DNA of 64,000 nt from CAZVCG01 sp964626265. Lineage in GTDB: Bacteria > Pseudomonadota > Alphaproteobacteria > UBA9219. Below the pieces are notes generated by a model, which had not been told where the DNA came from, did no database searches, and worked only from the letters and a program-made list of their open reading frames with translations. Shown one piece after another: positions 1 through 9,496 of the stretch. The DNA is taken from NCBI GenBank assembly GCA_964626265.1, contig CAZVCG010000005.1:1-64000 (forward strand), written 5' to 3'. Made by a program: the position numbers and the translations under genes. The stretch's first letter is position 1, and every line of letters begins with the position of its first letter.

Positions 1-54
1 TGTGTCCCCATTGCTTCCCTTCACCTGCTTGTTGATTCAATAAAAAGATAAACG
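1..54 (+). repeat. Hairpin repeat, copy A (cut by window edge)
   Basis: These bases match the right part of the repeats at 4441-4563 and 30806-30929. The match begins inside the right arm of their inverted repeat (TGTGTCCCC) and runs to the shared end ATAAAAAGATAAACGG. The rest of this copy must lie left of the window. It has the same orientation as the other two copies. Confidence 0.85.
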
Positions 55-169
55 GAAATAATAGACCGCACGTAATCGTCTTGTCCCGCCAAAGCTTTCG
101 GCGTTTATCCCCAAGAAAGACGTTCGCCTCCTTTTAACGCAATTGCTTTGAAGCCCTCTTTCATGTATA

Positions 170-184
170 GAACGAAACATGAAC
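170..184 (+). promoter_or_regulatory. LexA box at dinB
   Basis: The direct repeat GAAC-N7-GAAC spans 170-184. This is the reverse complement of the GTTC-N7-GTTC operator known for LexA in many Alphaproteobacteria. It overlaps the first possible start codon of the Y-family polymerase (179), where LexA would block initiation or early elongation. Regulation is inferred; the match to the consensus half-sites is exact. Confidence 0.6.
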
Positions 185-1438
185 AATATGAGCGGTCTCG
201 CGCAGGGCGAAACCAAAACAAGCCCTTGTTTGCGTTGGCTTTTTCTTGATTTGAACAGCTTTTTCGCCTCGTGCGAGCAGCAGGCTGTCCCCGCCCTACG
301 CGGCCAGCCCATTGCCGTCCTTCCCATGATGGCGGAGACTACCTGCGCGATTGCCGCAAGTTACGAGGCCAAGGCGTTCGGCGTCAAGACCGGCACGATG
401 GTGCGCGAAGCCAAACAGATGTGCCCGAACCTGAAGCTCGTTCAGGCGCGACCGAAATTATATGTCGAGTATCATCACAAAATTCTCGAGGCGATCGAGA
501 CGTTCATTCCCATCGACGATGTGTTATCGATTGACGAAGTCGCGTGCCGTCTCGACCGCGTACAGCGCGAACCTGACGAAGCGCGCAAATTGGCGTTCGC
601 GCTGAAAGCCGCCATCCGCGAGCGCGTGGGCAAGTGTTTGACAAGCTCCATCGGCATTGCGCCGAACAAATTGCTCGCCAAGTTGGCTTCGGACATGCAA
701 AAGCCCGACGGCCTGACGTTTTTGCCGCTCAATGCCTTGCCGCAATCTATCGTACATCTTGATCTTGAGGATATTCCCGGCATCGGCGCGAACATGGCCG
801 CACGGCTGCGCGCCGCAGGGATTTCCGACATCGCGGCGTTGTGGGCGGCGGATGCCGGACGGCTGCGCTCCATCTGGCGCGGCGTGACGGGCGCGCGTTT
901 TCACGCGCTGTTGCACGGCGCGGATTTGCCAAGCCCCAGCCATCCGCGCCGCAGCCTTGGGCATCAGCACGTCTTGCCGCCGGATGAGCGACGGATCGAC
1001 CGCGCAACGCCCATCATCCGTCAATTGCTGGTGCGCGCGGCCCAGCGTTTGCGCGACGAAGGTTTTTACTGCCGCCGCCTGATCCTCGACGTGAAATGGG
1101 TGCAGGATCTAGGCTATTACGTGCAGGAACGCCGTTTTCAGGAAACGCAAGACACGGCGTTTTTGCTGAAAGTCATGCTGCCGCTCTGGCATGCCGCGCC
1201 GCCGCTGAAGCCCTTGCGCGTCGGCGTCACGTTGGCCGACCTCAAGCCCTGCGAAGCGCACCAACCCGATTTGTTCGACAAGCAAACGCCCGAAGCGCTT
1301 TCACTCGCCGTCGACAAGATCAACGCGCGCTATGGCAAAGGCACGCTGGCGTTTGGGGCGTATGCGCCCTCCATGACGAGTAAAATCGCCTTTTCCCGCG
1401 TGCCGAAGATGAAAGAATTCGACGAAAAGAAGGTTTGA
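179..1438 (+). CDS. dinB: DNA polymerase IV (Y family)
   Basis: Translesion DNA polymerase that bypasses replication-blocking damage. The palm motif FLDLNSFFA places a catalytic Asp at residue 24, and the second acidic motif SIDE places Asp119-Glu120. A helix-hairpin-helix stretch (DIPGIGANMAARL, near 200) and a C-terminal little-finger region follow. The 419-aa length is normal for DinB. The start is ATG 179 or, more conservatively, ATG 188, because a LexA box covers 170-184. The gene stands alone and is read away from the left-edge repeat. SOS induction is inferred from the operator. Confidence 0.92.
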   Translation: MNNMSGLAQGETKTSPCLRWLFLDLNSFFASCEQQAVPALRGQPIAVLPMMAETTCAIAASYEAKAFGVKTGTMVREAKQMCPNLKLVQARPKLYVEYHHKILEAIETFIPIDDVLSIDEVACRLDRVQREPDEARKLAFALKAAIRERVGKCLTSSIGIAPNKLLAKLASDMQKPDGLTFLPLNALPQSIVHLDLEDIPGIGANMAARLRAAGISDIAALWAADAGRLRSIWRGVTGARFHALLHGADLPSPSHPRRSLGHQHVLPPDERRIDRATPIIRQLLVRAAQRLRDEGFYCRRLILDVKWVQDLGYYVQERRFQETQDTAFLLKVMLPLWHAAPPLKPLRVGVTLADLKPCEAHQPDLFDKQTPEALSLAVDKINARYGKGTLAFGAYAPSMTSKIAFSRVPKMKEFDEKKV

Positions 1439-1522
1439 ATAAACCGGAATAACGTTGCTTGTCCAAAAGACCTTGTTTATGGTTCCGCGTCACATTCCCG
1501 GCCATAAAAAACAAGCGCATTC

Positions 1523-2089
1523 ATGTCGCCACTTGCAATTCTCATCATCGCGCTTAGCATGTCGATGGACGCCTTCGCCGTATCGGCAGCGAAAGGCGCT
1601 GAGCTGCGCCGCCCCAGGCCAACCGAAGCCTTGCGCATGGGCGCGATATTCGGCGCGGTGGAAGGGTGCATGCCCGTCGTGGGCTGGCTTTTCGGACTTG
1701 TGGCCAGTTCGTTGATCACGACGCTCGATCACTGGATCGCGTTTTTGATACTCGCCGCGCTGGGCGCGAAAATGATCGCGGAAAGCGTGATGCCTGAACA
1801 CGAACCCAAACCGAAACCCAAGCAACATAAATTCCGCATGTTGATCGTCGCCGCGCTGGGCACAAGCGTCGATTCCATGGGCGTTGGCGTGTCGCTGGCG
1901 TTCATCGAGGCCAACATCTGGATTGCTGCGGCGGCCATCGGCTTGGCCTCGTTCACGATGTCCACCATCGGCGTGATGGTCGGCCACGCCATCGGCAAGC
2001 GCGTCGGGAAAATCGCCGAAGCGATAGGCGGCGCGGTGCTGGTCGCCATCGGCACGATCATCTTGCTGGAACACACGGGCGTGATTTAA
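1523..2089 (+). CDS. mntP: Manganese efflux pump MntP
   Basis: Inner-membrane Mn(II) exporter of the MntP (DUF204) family, 188 aa, about the usual length. Both halves carry the family motif with a membrane aspartate: SMSMDAFAVS near residues 12-21 and TSVDSMGVG in the second half. About six hydrophobic segments are visible, with a charged Lys/Pro-rich cytoplasmic loop near residue 95. I looked in the 84-bp leader for a yybP-ykoY manganese riboswitch and did not recognise one. The next gene, mbfA, also exports metal. Confidence 0.9.
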   Translation: MSPLAILIIALSMSMDAFAVSAAKGAELRRPRPTEALRMGAIFGAVEGCMPVVGWLFGLVASSLITTLDHWIAFLILAALGAKMIAESVMPEHEPKPKPKQHKFRMLIVAALGTSVDSMGVGVSLAFIEANIWIAAAAIGLASFTMSTIGVMVGHAIGKRVGKIAEAIGGAVLVAIGTIILLEHTGVI

Positions 2090-2131
2090 CGCTTAACAAA
2101 CCGGAAATGTCGCCCATTCCTAGAGGACGTA

Positions 2132-2251
2132 CCGAAATCGTATAGCGATTTCGGGGAGGGGTCATAAGAACCCCCTCACCTGCAAAAACTTAAAGCTTAC
2201 TGACAAAAGCCCAAGTTTTTGCTTCCACTCCCGCAAGGGGAGAGGCATTAC
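2132..2251. repeat. Cluster of intergenic inverted repeats
   Basis: The mntP-mbfA gap holds several hairpins. CCGAAATCG (2132-2140) pairs perfectly with CGATTTCGG (2146-2154). GCAAAAACTT (2182-2191) pairs with AAGTTTTTGC (2213-2222). A CTCCCGCAAGGGGAG-type element follows, resembling dispersed repeats common between bacterial genes. No U-tract follows any stem, so I do not call a terminator. It could act as RNA structure in the mbfA leader. Confidence 0.5.
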
Positions 2252-2318
2252 GTTTGCGTTGATCTTTAGGCCCACGCGCTAGTATCTCCATAAGACCCTG
2301 TTGAACGAAGGCCACCCC

Positions 2319-3275
2319 ATGAAGCGTTTTTGCGAACTGAACGAAAGCGAGATCCTCGCCCTTGCCATTTCCAGCGAGGAGGAGGACATGCAGATTTACC
2401 TCACCTTCGCGAACAAGCTGCGCGACGAATTCCCCGCCACGGCCAAAATGTTCGAGGCGATGGCCGCCGAAGAACAGATTCATAAAAACCGCCTGCTCGA
2501 ATTGTTTCGCAAGAAGTTCGGCGAGCGCATGCCCTACATCACGCGCCAGGACGTGCGCGGGTTTATGAAACGCCGCCCAATATGGCTGATGGACAAGCTG
2601 CGCGTCGACGCGGTGCGGCGGCAAGCCGCCATGATGGAGGTCGAGGCGGCCAATTTTTACAACCGCGCGGCGCGCCGCTCTACCGATGTGGACGTGCGCA
2701 AGCTGCTGGGCGACCTGGCGGCGGACGAAGTCGGCCACGCCGCGAAAGCCGACGCCGCCGAAAAAGCAATTGTCCCCAAGGATACCAAAGAAGCCGAAAA
2801 CAATGTAGCGCGACGCATGTTCTTGCTTCAAATCGTACAGCCGGGATTGGCGGGCCTGATCGACGGCTCGGTCTCCACGATGGCGCCGATTTTCGCCGCC
2901 GCGTTCGCCACGCATCGAACATGGGACGCGTTCGTGGTCGGCATGGCGGCCTCCATCGGTTCAGGCATCAGCATGGGATTGACCGAAGCCATGTCGGACG
3001 ACGGCGCGCTGACCGGACGCGGCCACCCATGGGTGCGCGGCGCGGCGTGCGGCGTGATGACGACGGCAGGCGGCCTTGGCCACACCTTGCCTTATCTGAT
3101 TTCCGATTTCTGGACAGCCACATCCATCGCGGTGGTGCTCGTGCTGGTCGAACTGTGGGCGATTTGCTGGATTCGCTGGAAATATATGGAAACGCCGTTC
3201 ACCTCGGCGCTCGTGCAAGTCGTCCTCGGCGGCGCGCTTGTGCTGCTCACGGGCGTTCTGATCGGGAGTTCGTGA
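2319..3275 (+). CDS. mbfA: Membrane-bound ferritin MbfA (erythrin-VIT1 fusion)
   Basis: An N-terminal ferritin-like domain is fused to a VIT1-type membrane domain. In rhizobia and Agrobacterium MbfA exports iron and protects against peroxide. The first ~150 residues carry repeated E/H metal-ligand motifs (SEEEDMQIY, AAEEQIHKN, MMEVEAANFY, DEVGHAAK). The VIT1 part begins near residue 165 (QPGLAGLIDGSVSTMAP) and has about five membrane segments. The 318-aa length fits the family. I chose ATG 2319, where homologous proteins begin (MKRF...), over the upstream in-frame codon at 2301. I did not see a convincing Irr box upstream. Confidence 0.9.
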   Translation: MKRFCELNESEILALAISSEEEDMQIYLTFANKLRDEFPATAKMFEAMAAEEQIHKNRLLELFRKKFGERMPYITRQDVRGFMKRRPIWLMDKLRVDAVRRQAAMMEVEAANFYNRAARRSTDVDVRKLLGDLAADEVGHAAKADAAEKAIVPKDTKEAENNVARRMFLLQIVQPGLAGLIDGSVSTMAPIFAAAFATHRTWDAFVVGMAASIGSGISMGLTEAMSDDGALTGRGHPWVRGAACGVMTTAGGLGHTLPYLISDFWTATSIAVVLVLVELWAICWIRWKYMETPFTSALVQVVLGGALVLLTGVLIGSS

Positions 3276-3280
3276 GTTCG

Positions 3281-3366
3281 TCATCCCCGCTTTCGCGGGA
3301 ATGACATACTATACTAAACGAACCCCAAGTGCTGGTGCCCGCTCCGCTTTCGCGGGAATGACATGC
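3281..3366. repeat. REP-like palindromes between mbfA and the ATPase gene
   Basis: Two copies of a GC-rich palindrome (CCCCGCTTTCGCGGGAATGA and CCGCTTTCGCGGGAATGACA) lie between two convergent genes. The same core, CATTCCCGCG with its complement, recurs at 50867-50975. This is a dispersed REP-like element and may also help end transcription here. Confidence 0.6.
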
Positions 3367-3386
3367 CGGGGAGCTAACGAGAGTTC

Positions 3387-4376
3387 TTATCTCCCCGCCT
3401 TCACCGCCCGTCGTGCTTCCTGCTGATCGACGAACGTCGTGATCTGGCCGATGCGGCGTTCGCGGATCAAAGCGCGAACGGGCTCGCCGAGGTTGGGGCT
3501 TTCCGTCACATAAAGCCGCACGCCGACCGAATGCGAGAGAAAGCTTTGGTGCATGATGGCCGTAAGGCCCGAGGCGAGAAGCGTCGCCGCCATCTCGCCA
3601 ATCGCCTGTGTCGCAAGTTGCAATAATCCATCCAGCGCTTCTTCGATCGATCCGGAATGCATCGTGGCAATCACCAAATGGCCCGAGTTCGCGGCGCGCA
3701 GCAACTGGTTCGCCGCTTGCGGCGTGCGCAACTCGCCCACCATGATATAGCGCGGATGCCAACGCAGACCGCGTTTCAGGTATTTGGCCCAATCGTCGTC
3801 TTCCGTCGCTTCGACCTGATAGCAAAGGCCGGATTCGCCGTGGCAGCCGTCGAGCAGATATTCCACGGGGTCTTCGATCGTGAACGCGACGCCGCCCAAA
3901 CGGTTCAAATAATCATATAACAGCGCATTGGCCGTCGTCGTCTTGCCTTGGCCCGTTCCGCCGCAAATCAGGATCAACCCATCCCGCCGCCCCAGATCGC
4001 GTAAAATCTGCACCACTGGCGAGGTAAAGCCGAGCTTGTCGAGCACGGGCGGCTTGTCATCCACGCGGCGAAGCGCGGCCCATGCCTCGCCGCGCGTCGT
4101 GATTATTTTACTGGCGCGAAGGCGGATGCCGTCATACGTCAAACTCGCTTCTTCGGCTTTTTCCAGAGCGCGTTCAAGTTCGTGCCGCAATTGTTGAACG
4201 TCCGCGCGGTATTGCGGCGGCAGGTTGTAGGGTTTTACGGTGAACTGTCCAGGCTCGGCAATCTGGTAATAACTGGGTAAATCGGCATGGAGAGAAACAT
4301 ACAGATCCACGAATTCAAGATCGTGCAGCCAGGCGTTATGGATTCGCGCCAAAAATTGTTCTTCAGGCTCCGCCAC
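3387..4376 (-). CDS. PilT/DotB-like secretion ATPase
   Basis: GspE/PilT-superfamily hexameric ATPase, 329 aa. An N-terminal PAS-like region is followed by Walker A GGTGQGKTT (139-147), an Asp box (FTIEDPVEY), Walker B (IMVGELR) and a His box (GHLVIATMHS). The length and single ATPase domain fit retraction-type PilT or the type IVB secretion ATPase DotB rather than PilB. No pilus assembly or Dot/Icm gene is next to it. The only other pilus-like gene in the window is the pilin at 44846, 40 kb away. Its partner machine is therefore unknown. Confidence 0.8.
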   Translation of the reverse strand: MAEPEEQFLARIHNAWLHDLEFVDLYVSLHADLPSYYQIAEPGQFTVKPYNLPPQYRADVQQLRHELERALEKAEEASLTYDGIRLRASKIITTRGEAWAALRRVDDKPPVLDKLGFTSPVVQILRDLGRRDGLILICGGTGQGKTTTANALLYDYLNRLGGVAFTIEDPVEYLLDGCHGESGLCYQVEATEDDDWAKYLKRGLRWHPRYIMVGELRTPQAANQLLRAANSGHLVIATMHSGSIEEALDGLLQLATQAIGEMAATLLASGLTAIMHQSFLSHSVGVRLYVTESPNLGEPVRALIRERRIGQITTFVDQQEARRAVKAGR

Positions 4377-4440
4377 GCGATTTCTTCCTCCTCCCAGGTA
4401 TAGCCATTTAACCTTTCATGGGGCCAAACTGCCGCAGCGA

Positions 4441-4563
4441 GGGGGACACAATAAAAAAGGCTCCGCCAATCATTTGGCTTTTGAACGGCCTTCTGTTGCC
4501 TTTTTTATTGTGTCCCCATTGCTTCCCTTCACCTGCTTGTTGATTCAATAAAAAGATAAACGG
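4441..4563 (+). repeat. Hairpin repeat, copy B (complete)
   Basis: A 123-bp element with a perfect 20-bp inverted repeat: GGGGACACAATAAAAAAGGC at 4442-4461 and its complement at 4498-4517. The 36-nt loop holds a smaller palindrome (GCCAA-N4-TTGGC). A further 46 bp, shared by all copies, ends in AAAGATAAACGG. No coding capacity is seen. GGGGACA/TGTCCCC ends recall REP/REPIN or MITE-like elements, but I see no transposase of its own. Confidence 0.8.
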
Positions 4564-4691
4564 CTATAGATCTTCATTATCGCTAAATTCACATAAGGCG
4601 GCAAGCCAAGGGAAGGCGGCGAATCGCATGTAAGCGAGTGGCGTTTTGCCGTGATGATTGTATAAATGAAATCGTTATCAATGCGCAGGTC

Positions 4692-5156
4692 ATGTTTATG
4701 GTTAATATCCACAGCCGTCCGATCGTTATGTTCCTTGCTTTCGCCTTGCTGTCAGCGTGCGCGATGCAGCGCGCGCAGGACGCCGACGCGGCCAGGCAAC
4801 GCATGGTCGGCATGACGAAAGAACAGGTTTTCGCGTGCATGGGACTCGCCAAACGCAAAGGCATGGAAGGCAATCTTGAAATCTGGGCGTACGACTCGGG
4901 CAACGGACGCGTCGACCGCTCGCGCTCCGCAACTACGCTCAGCCGCCGCGGACGTTCCTCCGGCGATTTCTTCGACTCGCTCGGCGAAGCCGTGACGTTC
5001 AGCGACGATATCAGCGAAAAACGCTATTGCGTCGTGCAAGTCGTCATGCGGGAAAACCGCGTCATCAAGGTGAACTACAGCGGCCCTTCGGGCGGCTTTC
5101 TCGCCGGCGACGAGCAATGCGCGTATGCCGTGCGAAATTGTTTGACGCAACCATAG
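4692..5156 (+). CDS. Small lipoprotein with BamE-like fold
   Basis: 154 aa. An N-terminal signal ends in a lipobox (LLSAC, Cys23), so it is predicted to be a lipid-anchored envelope protein. The stretch MVGMTKEQVFACMGLAKRK just after it resembles the SmpA/BamE (OmlA) helix-turn. The rest is unlike BamE and includes an Arg/Ser-rich loop and several cysteines. The start is ATG 4692 or 4698; a GTG-led extension from 4638 lacks a ribosome site and would put the signal far inside. The gene stands alone, so the function is unknown. Confidence 0.7.
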   Translation: MFMVNIHSRPIVMFLAFALLSACAMQRAQDADAARQRMVGMTKEQVFACMGLAKRKGMEGNLEIWAYDSGNGRVDRSRSATTLSRRGRSSGDFFDSLGEAVTFSDDISEKRYCVVQVVMRENRVIKVNYSGPSGGFLAGDEQCAYAVRNCLTQP

Positions 5157-5311
5157 CCGTTTTATCGCCTGGATCCGGAAATTTTTCGTTACGCGCTCAA
5201 ACAGCAATCGGTCCTATAAAGGTTGAATTGTATTCCCTTATTTGCATAATCCTGTTACAGCTCAATCTTCTTCCCCTATATCCCGTTCATAACAACGCTG
5301 TGAGGTGAGCT

Positions 5312-6574
5312 TTGGCCGTTGTCAACTGGCTGACAAAACTGTTCGAAGGCAAAAAACGAAACGCCGCTGAACGCCGGACATATAAGGAGATCGACGAACA
5401 GCTTGTTTTCGCGAAGAGCAAGCACCTCTCGCTCGGCGTTGAGTTCGAGTTGGGGTTGCTCGATCCGCAAAGTTTGCTGCCCGCGCAGGAGGGCCCGGGC
5501 ATTGTCGCCGAAATGGCGTCCCCGCGCGTCAAGGAAGAGGGACTTCAGCATATGGTGGAGGTTACTTCCGCCATAGGCGACACGGTTCACGAAACGGAAG
5601 CCCAGCTCTCCGGGGAAATTGCGAAGCTCATTCAGGCGTGTGAGAAACGCGGCCTCTTATTGACGGGCACAGGCCGCCCGCCGACCATTCGAGTCGCCGA
5701 CACCGTCAGCACGGGCGGCGACCGTCGCGACCGCCTGACGGAAGAGCGGCAAATTTTGCGCACCCGCTTCGGAGCTTTGGGCATGCACGTGCATCTAGGC
5801 ATGAAGGACGCCGAAGAGTGCGTCCGTTACAACAACTTCTTCATGCACTTTCTTCCTCATTTGATCGCGCTGAGCGCCAGTTCGCCTTTTGAAGAGCGAG
5901 TCAACACGGGTCTCGCGTCCATGCGGCCCACGGTCGCGGAATCCATGCCCATTTCCGGAACGCCTTATTATTTTCAGGATTGGCAAGGATACGTTCAGTT
6001 GTGCCGCGCTCTGTTTCGCGCAGGGTCGATTCACAAACTCAAGGATTTATGGTGGGACCAGCGTCCTTCGCCGAATTACGGCACGCTGGAAATCAGGGTT
6101 TGCGATCAACCCGCGACGATGGCCGAGAGCATGGCCATCGTCGCTTTTATCCATCTGCTCGCGCATTGGTTCGACGAGCACCAGAGCTGGATCGACGAAA
6201 TGCCGCGGCCGAACGTATGGCGTTCGCGCGAAAACAAATGGCGCACCATGCGTTACGGACTCGACGCCAATCTGGTCATGAACAACCAGGGCGACACCAC
6301 GCCAATTTGCGATGACATAAGAACCTGGGTCGGCCGCGTTCAACCCTTCATCGAAAAACTCAATTACGGGCCTTATATGAACATGCTGGAGGCGATCATG
6401 AATCGCGGGAACAGCGCGGCAAGACAACAACGCCTTTGGAACGCCACGCAAAGCCTGGAGTCCGTTGCCAGATTCAATTGCGAAGAGTTTGCCGCGCAAA
6501 CGCCCCTTTGGGACCGTCTAGACGCGTTGATCGACGAACGGGGCGCAGGCCAGGAAAAAAGGACTCAAGCGTAG
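5312..6574 (+). CDS. GCS2-family carboxylate-amine ligase (YbdK-like)
   Basis: ATP-dependent ligase of the glutamate-cysteine ligase type 2 fold, 420 aa. The GVEFELGLLDP motif near residue 42 carries the metal-binding glutamates. GMHVHLGM near 157 and GTLEIRVCD near 260 are typical of the YbdK/GCS2 family. Such enzymes join glutamate to an amine, usually cysteine; the real substrate cannot be read from sequence. Translation starts at TTG 5312 behind GAGGTGAG. The gene is alone and converges on the DUF1579 gene. Confidence 0.8.
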   Translation: MAVVNWLTKLFEGKKRNAAERRTYKEIDEQLVFAKSKHLSLGVEFELGLLDPQSLLPAQEGPGIVAEMASPRVKEEGLQHMVEVTSAIGDTVHETEAQLSGEIAKLIQACEKRGLLLTGTGRPPTIRVADTVSTGGDRRDRLTEERQILRTRFGALGMHVHLGMKDAEECVRYNNFFMHFLPHLIALSASSPFEERVNTGLASMRPTVAESMPISGTPYYFQDWQGYVQLCRALFRAGSIHKLKDLWWDQRPSPNYGTLEIRVCDQPATMAESMAIVAFIHLLAHWFDEHQSWIDEMPRPNVWRSRENKWRTMRYGLDANLVMNNQGDTTPICDDIRTWVGRVQPFIEKLNYGPYMNMLEAIMNRGNSAARQQRLWNATQSLESVARFNCEEFAAQTPLWDRLDALIDERGAGQEKRTQA

Positions 6575-6583
6575 TATTATGAG

Positions 6584-6609
6584 AAAAAGGGGCAGCGCGA
6601 GGCTGCCCC
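6584..6609 (-). terminator. Rho-independent terminator for the DUF1579 gene
   Basis: GGGGCAGC (6589-6596) pairs with GCTGCCCC (6602-6609) over a 5-nt loop. Read on the minus strand, the stem is followed directly by five U residues. It ends the gene starting at 7166 and may also stop the convergent ligase transcript. Confidence 0.8.
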
Positions 6610-6620
6610 GGAGCATCACA

Positions 6621-7166
6621 TCAGGCCCGCTCATACGTCATTTCGCACTTCTCTTCCTTGCCGTCCTTGGTGATCGTTTTCATTTCAAACGTTTCATGAT
6701 CGGCGTCTTTGATCGTCGACGTTAACCGCCACGTCACGTCGCCTTTCACCGGGTCGTTAAAATGGCCTTCCAGCGACATGGTCTTTCCGTCCGGGCTTCC
6801 CGTGCCTTCGAAAAAGTATAATCCGGTGCTCATGGAATCCATCCATGTCGAAAAATACTTTTTCGTGTGGTTGTTATAGCCGAAGACGCCGATGCCGTTG
6901 AACGGCTCGCCCATCATATCGCCTGAAAACTCCTCTTGCATATAGCGGCCGCCAAGGATCATTTTCCGATCGCATTCCCCCGAGGATTCCATGGGCGGTT
7001 GCGCGGGATCCATGTAATGTCTGGATTTAACGCGCCATTTGCCCGTGCGGCTTTCCAGCATTTTATGCTGTTCGCCCGGCGCGCCTACTTTTTTATATTC
7101 CTCCATCATGCACGCCATGTCGCAGGCTTTTTCTTTTTCAGGGGATTTTTTCACCATCTGGTCCAT
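6621..7166 (-). CDS. DUF1579 family protein
   Basis: 181 aa, predicted cytoplasmic, with a lipocalin-like beta-barrel pattern (GKWRVKSRHYMD, FNGIGVFGYNNHTKKY, WRLTSTIKD). This matches the uncharacterised DUF1579 family. The N-terminus carries extra Lys/Glu and two cysteines (KACDMACMM). An AAGGAGGTG ribosome site sits just before ATG 7166, and a clear terminator follows the stop, so it is probably monocistronic. No function is known. Confidence 0.75.
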   Translation of the reverse strand: MDQMVKKSPEKEKACDMACMMEEYKKVGAPGEQHKMLESRTGKWRVKSRHYMDPAQPPMESSGECDRKMILGGRYMQEEFSGDMMGEPFNGIGVFGYNNHTKKYFSTWMDSMSTGLYFFEGTGSPDGKTMSLEGHFNDPVKGDVTWRLTSTIKDADHETFEMKTITKDGKEEKCEMTYERA

Positions 7167-7335
7167 CGCACACCTCCTTGTGGAAAGGTCTTTCTTGCTC
7201 TTGGTTTTCCGGGTACGCGCTTATTGTACCACATTCGTCCAGATCGTGGGCGAAGAGTCTGTATCCATGTTTGCATTGGAGAGATTTAGCCGAGTTTCAG
7301 GCGTGGAGGCCGCGATCGGTTCTAACGGCGTAAAT

Positions 7336-8784
<1,449 letters not shown>

Positions 8785-8790
8785 AAGACC

Positions 8791-9204
8791 TCAAAAACAG
8801 AAATATTTGCAGCTTTGCGTGGCGACGATCTTGCCGCCGCATTTTTCATAACACGATTGATAAGGCTTTTCGCATTCTTCGTTGCAAACCGTGGGCTTGC
8901 ATTTTTCGGGGCGCTCGAAATCGCTGGGCCGCAAATCGAGCGGCATGCGCATTTTAATCTGTTCCTGCGCATAGGCTTCGTAATCCTTCATGGCCTGAGT
9001 TTGCATGGCGGCGGTGCAGCCGCGTTGATCGAGGCCGCATTTCTCGCGGCAACGGTCGCGGGCTTCGTTGCATTGGTGAACGCACATGCGGCCACCGGGC
9101 GTGGCCGGCAGCTCATAACGTGGGGCCGTGGGCACGGACTTGCCGCAGGCGGACAAAAACAGACACAAAAGTAAGGAGATAACGATAGGCAGGCGCATAG
9201 ACAT
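8791..9204 (-). CDS. Cysteine-rich lipoprotein of unknown function
   Basis: 137 aa. Signal peptide with lipobox FLSAC (Cys20) followed by a short linker. Two clusters of paired cysteines follow: CVHQCNEARDRCREKC and later CKPTVCNEECEKPYQSCYEKC, ending in CKYFCF. The regular C-x3-C spacing suggests a disulfide-stapled helical hairpin repeat in the periplasm. I do not recognise the family. It sits immediately upstream of pyk on the same strand. Confidence 0.75.
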   Translation of the reverse strand: MSMRLPIVISLLLCLFLSACGKSVPTAPRYELPATPGGRMCVHQCNEARDRCREKCGLDQRGCTAAMQTQAMKDYEAYAQEQIKMRMPLDLRPSDFERPEKCKPTVCNEECEKPYQSCYEKCGGKIVATQSCKYFCF

Positions 9205-9270
9205 AATAAAGGCTTAACGGGTACGCGCCCTGATGACAAGCCGTTTGCTCTGCGCTATGAAGTTTCCGCC

Positions 9271-9346
9271 GCCCCTGTAGCTCAGCTGGTAGAGCAACTG
9301 ATTTGTAATCAGTAGGTCGTTGGTTCAAATCCGACCGGGGGCACCA
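9271..9346 (+). tRNA. tRNA-Thr (anticodon TGT)
   Basis: Cloverleaf visible: acceptor GCCCCTG pairs with CGGGGGC, the D arm is GCTCAGCTGGTAGAGC, anticodon stem ACTGA/TCAGT encloses loop TTTGTAA, and the T arm is GTTGG-TTCAAAT-CCGAC. The discriminator A and CCA are encoded. Anticodon TGT reads ACA threonine codons. Confidence 0.96.
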
Positions 9347-9411
9347 GCCTTCGCTCACTGCGTGAGCTACGGCTCGGCAAGCCATCTCTATCCGGCGCAG
9401 TGAGCGAAGGC
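9347..9411. repeat. Inverted repeat abutting tRNA-Thr
   Basis: GCCTTCGCTCACTGCG (9347-9362) is perfectly inverted at 9396-9411, with a 33-nt spacer. The left arm begins at the base after the tRNA CCA end. It resembles dispersed alphaproteobacterial intergenic repeats and lacks a U-tract. It could help define the tRNA 3' end or mark an old insertion. Confidence 0.65.
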
Positions 9412-9496
9412 TGCCGCGCCGTAGCCTGAAAGGCGTAGGCGGGCTGTGACTGTTGAACGCATTGCCTTGTATTTGCAAGCGCCGTAGTCTCTTTTT

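Noticed and set aside
1439..1522. yybP-ykoY manganese riboswitch before mntP
   Set aside because: The 84-bp leader lacks the conserved loop sequences of that RNA, and it is too short for a typical one plus expression platform.
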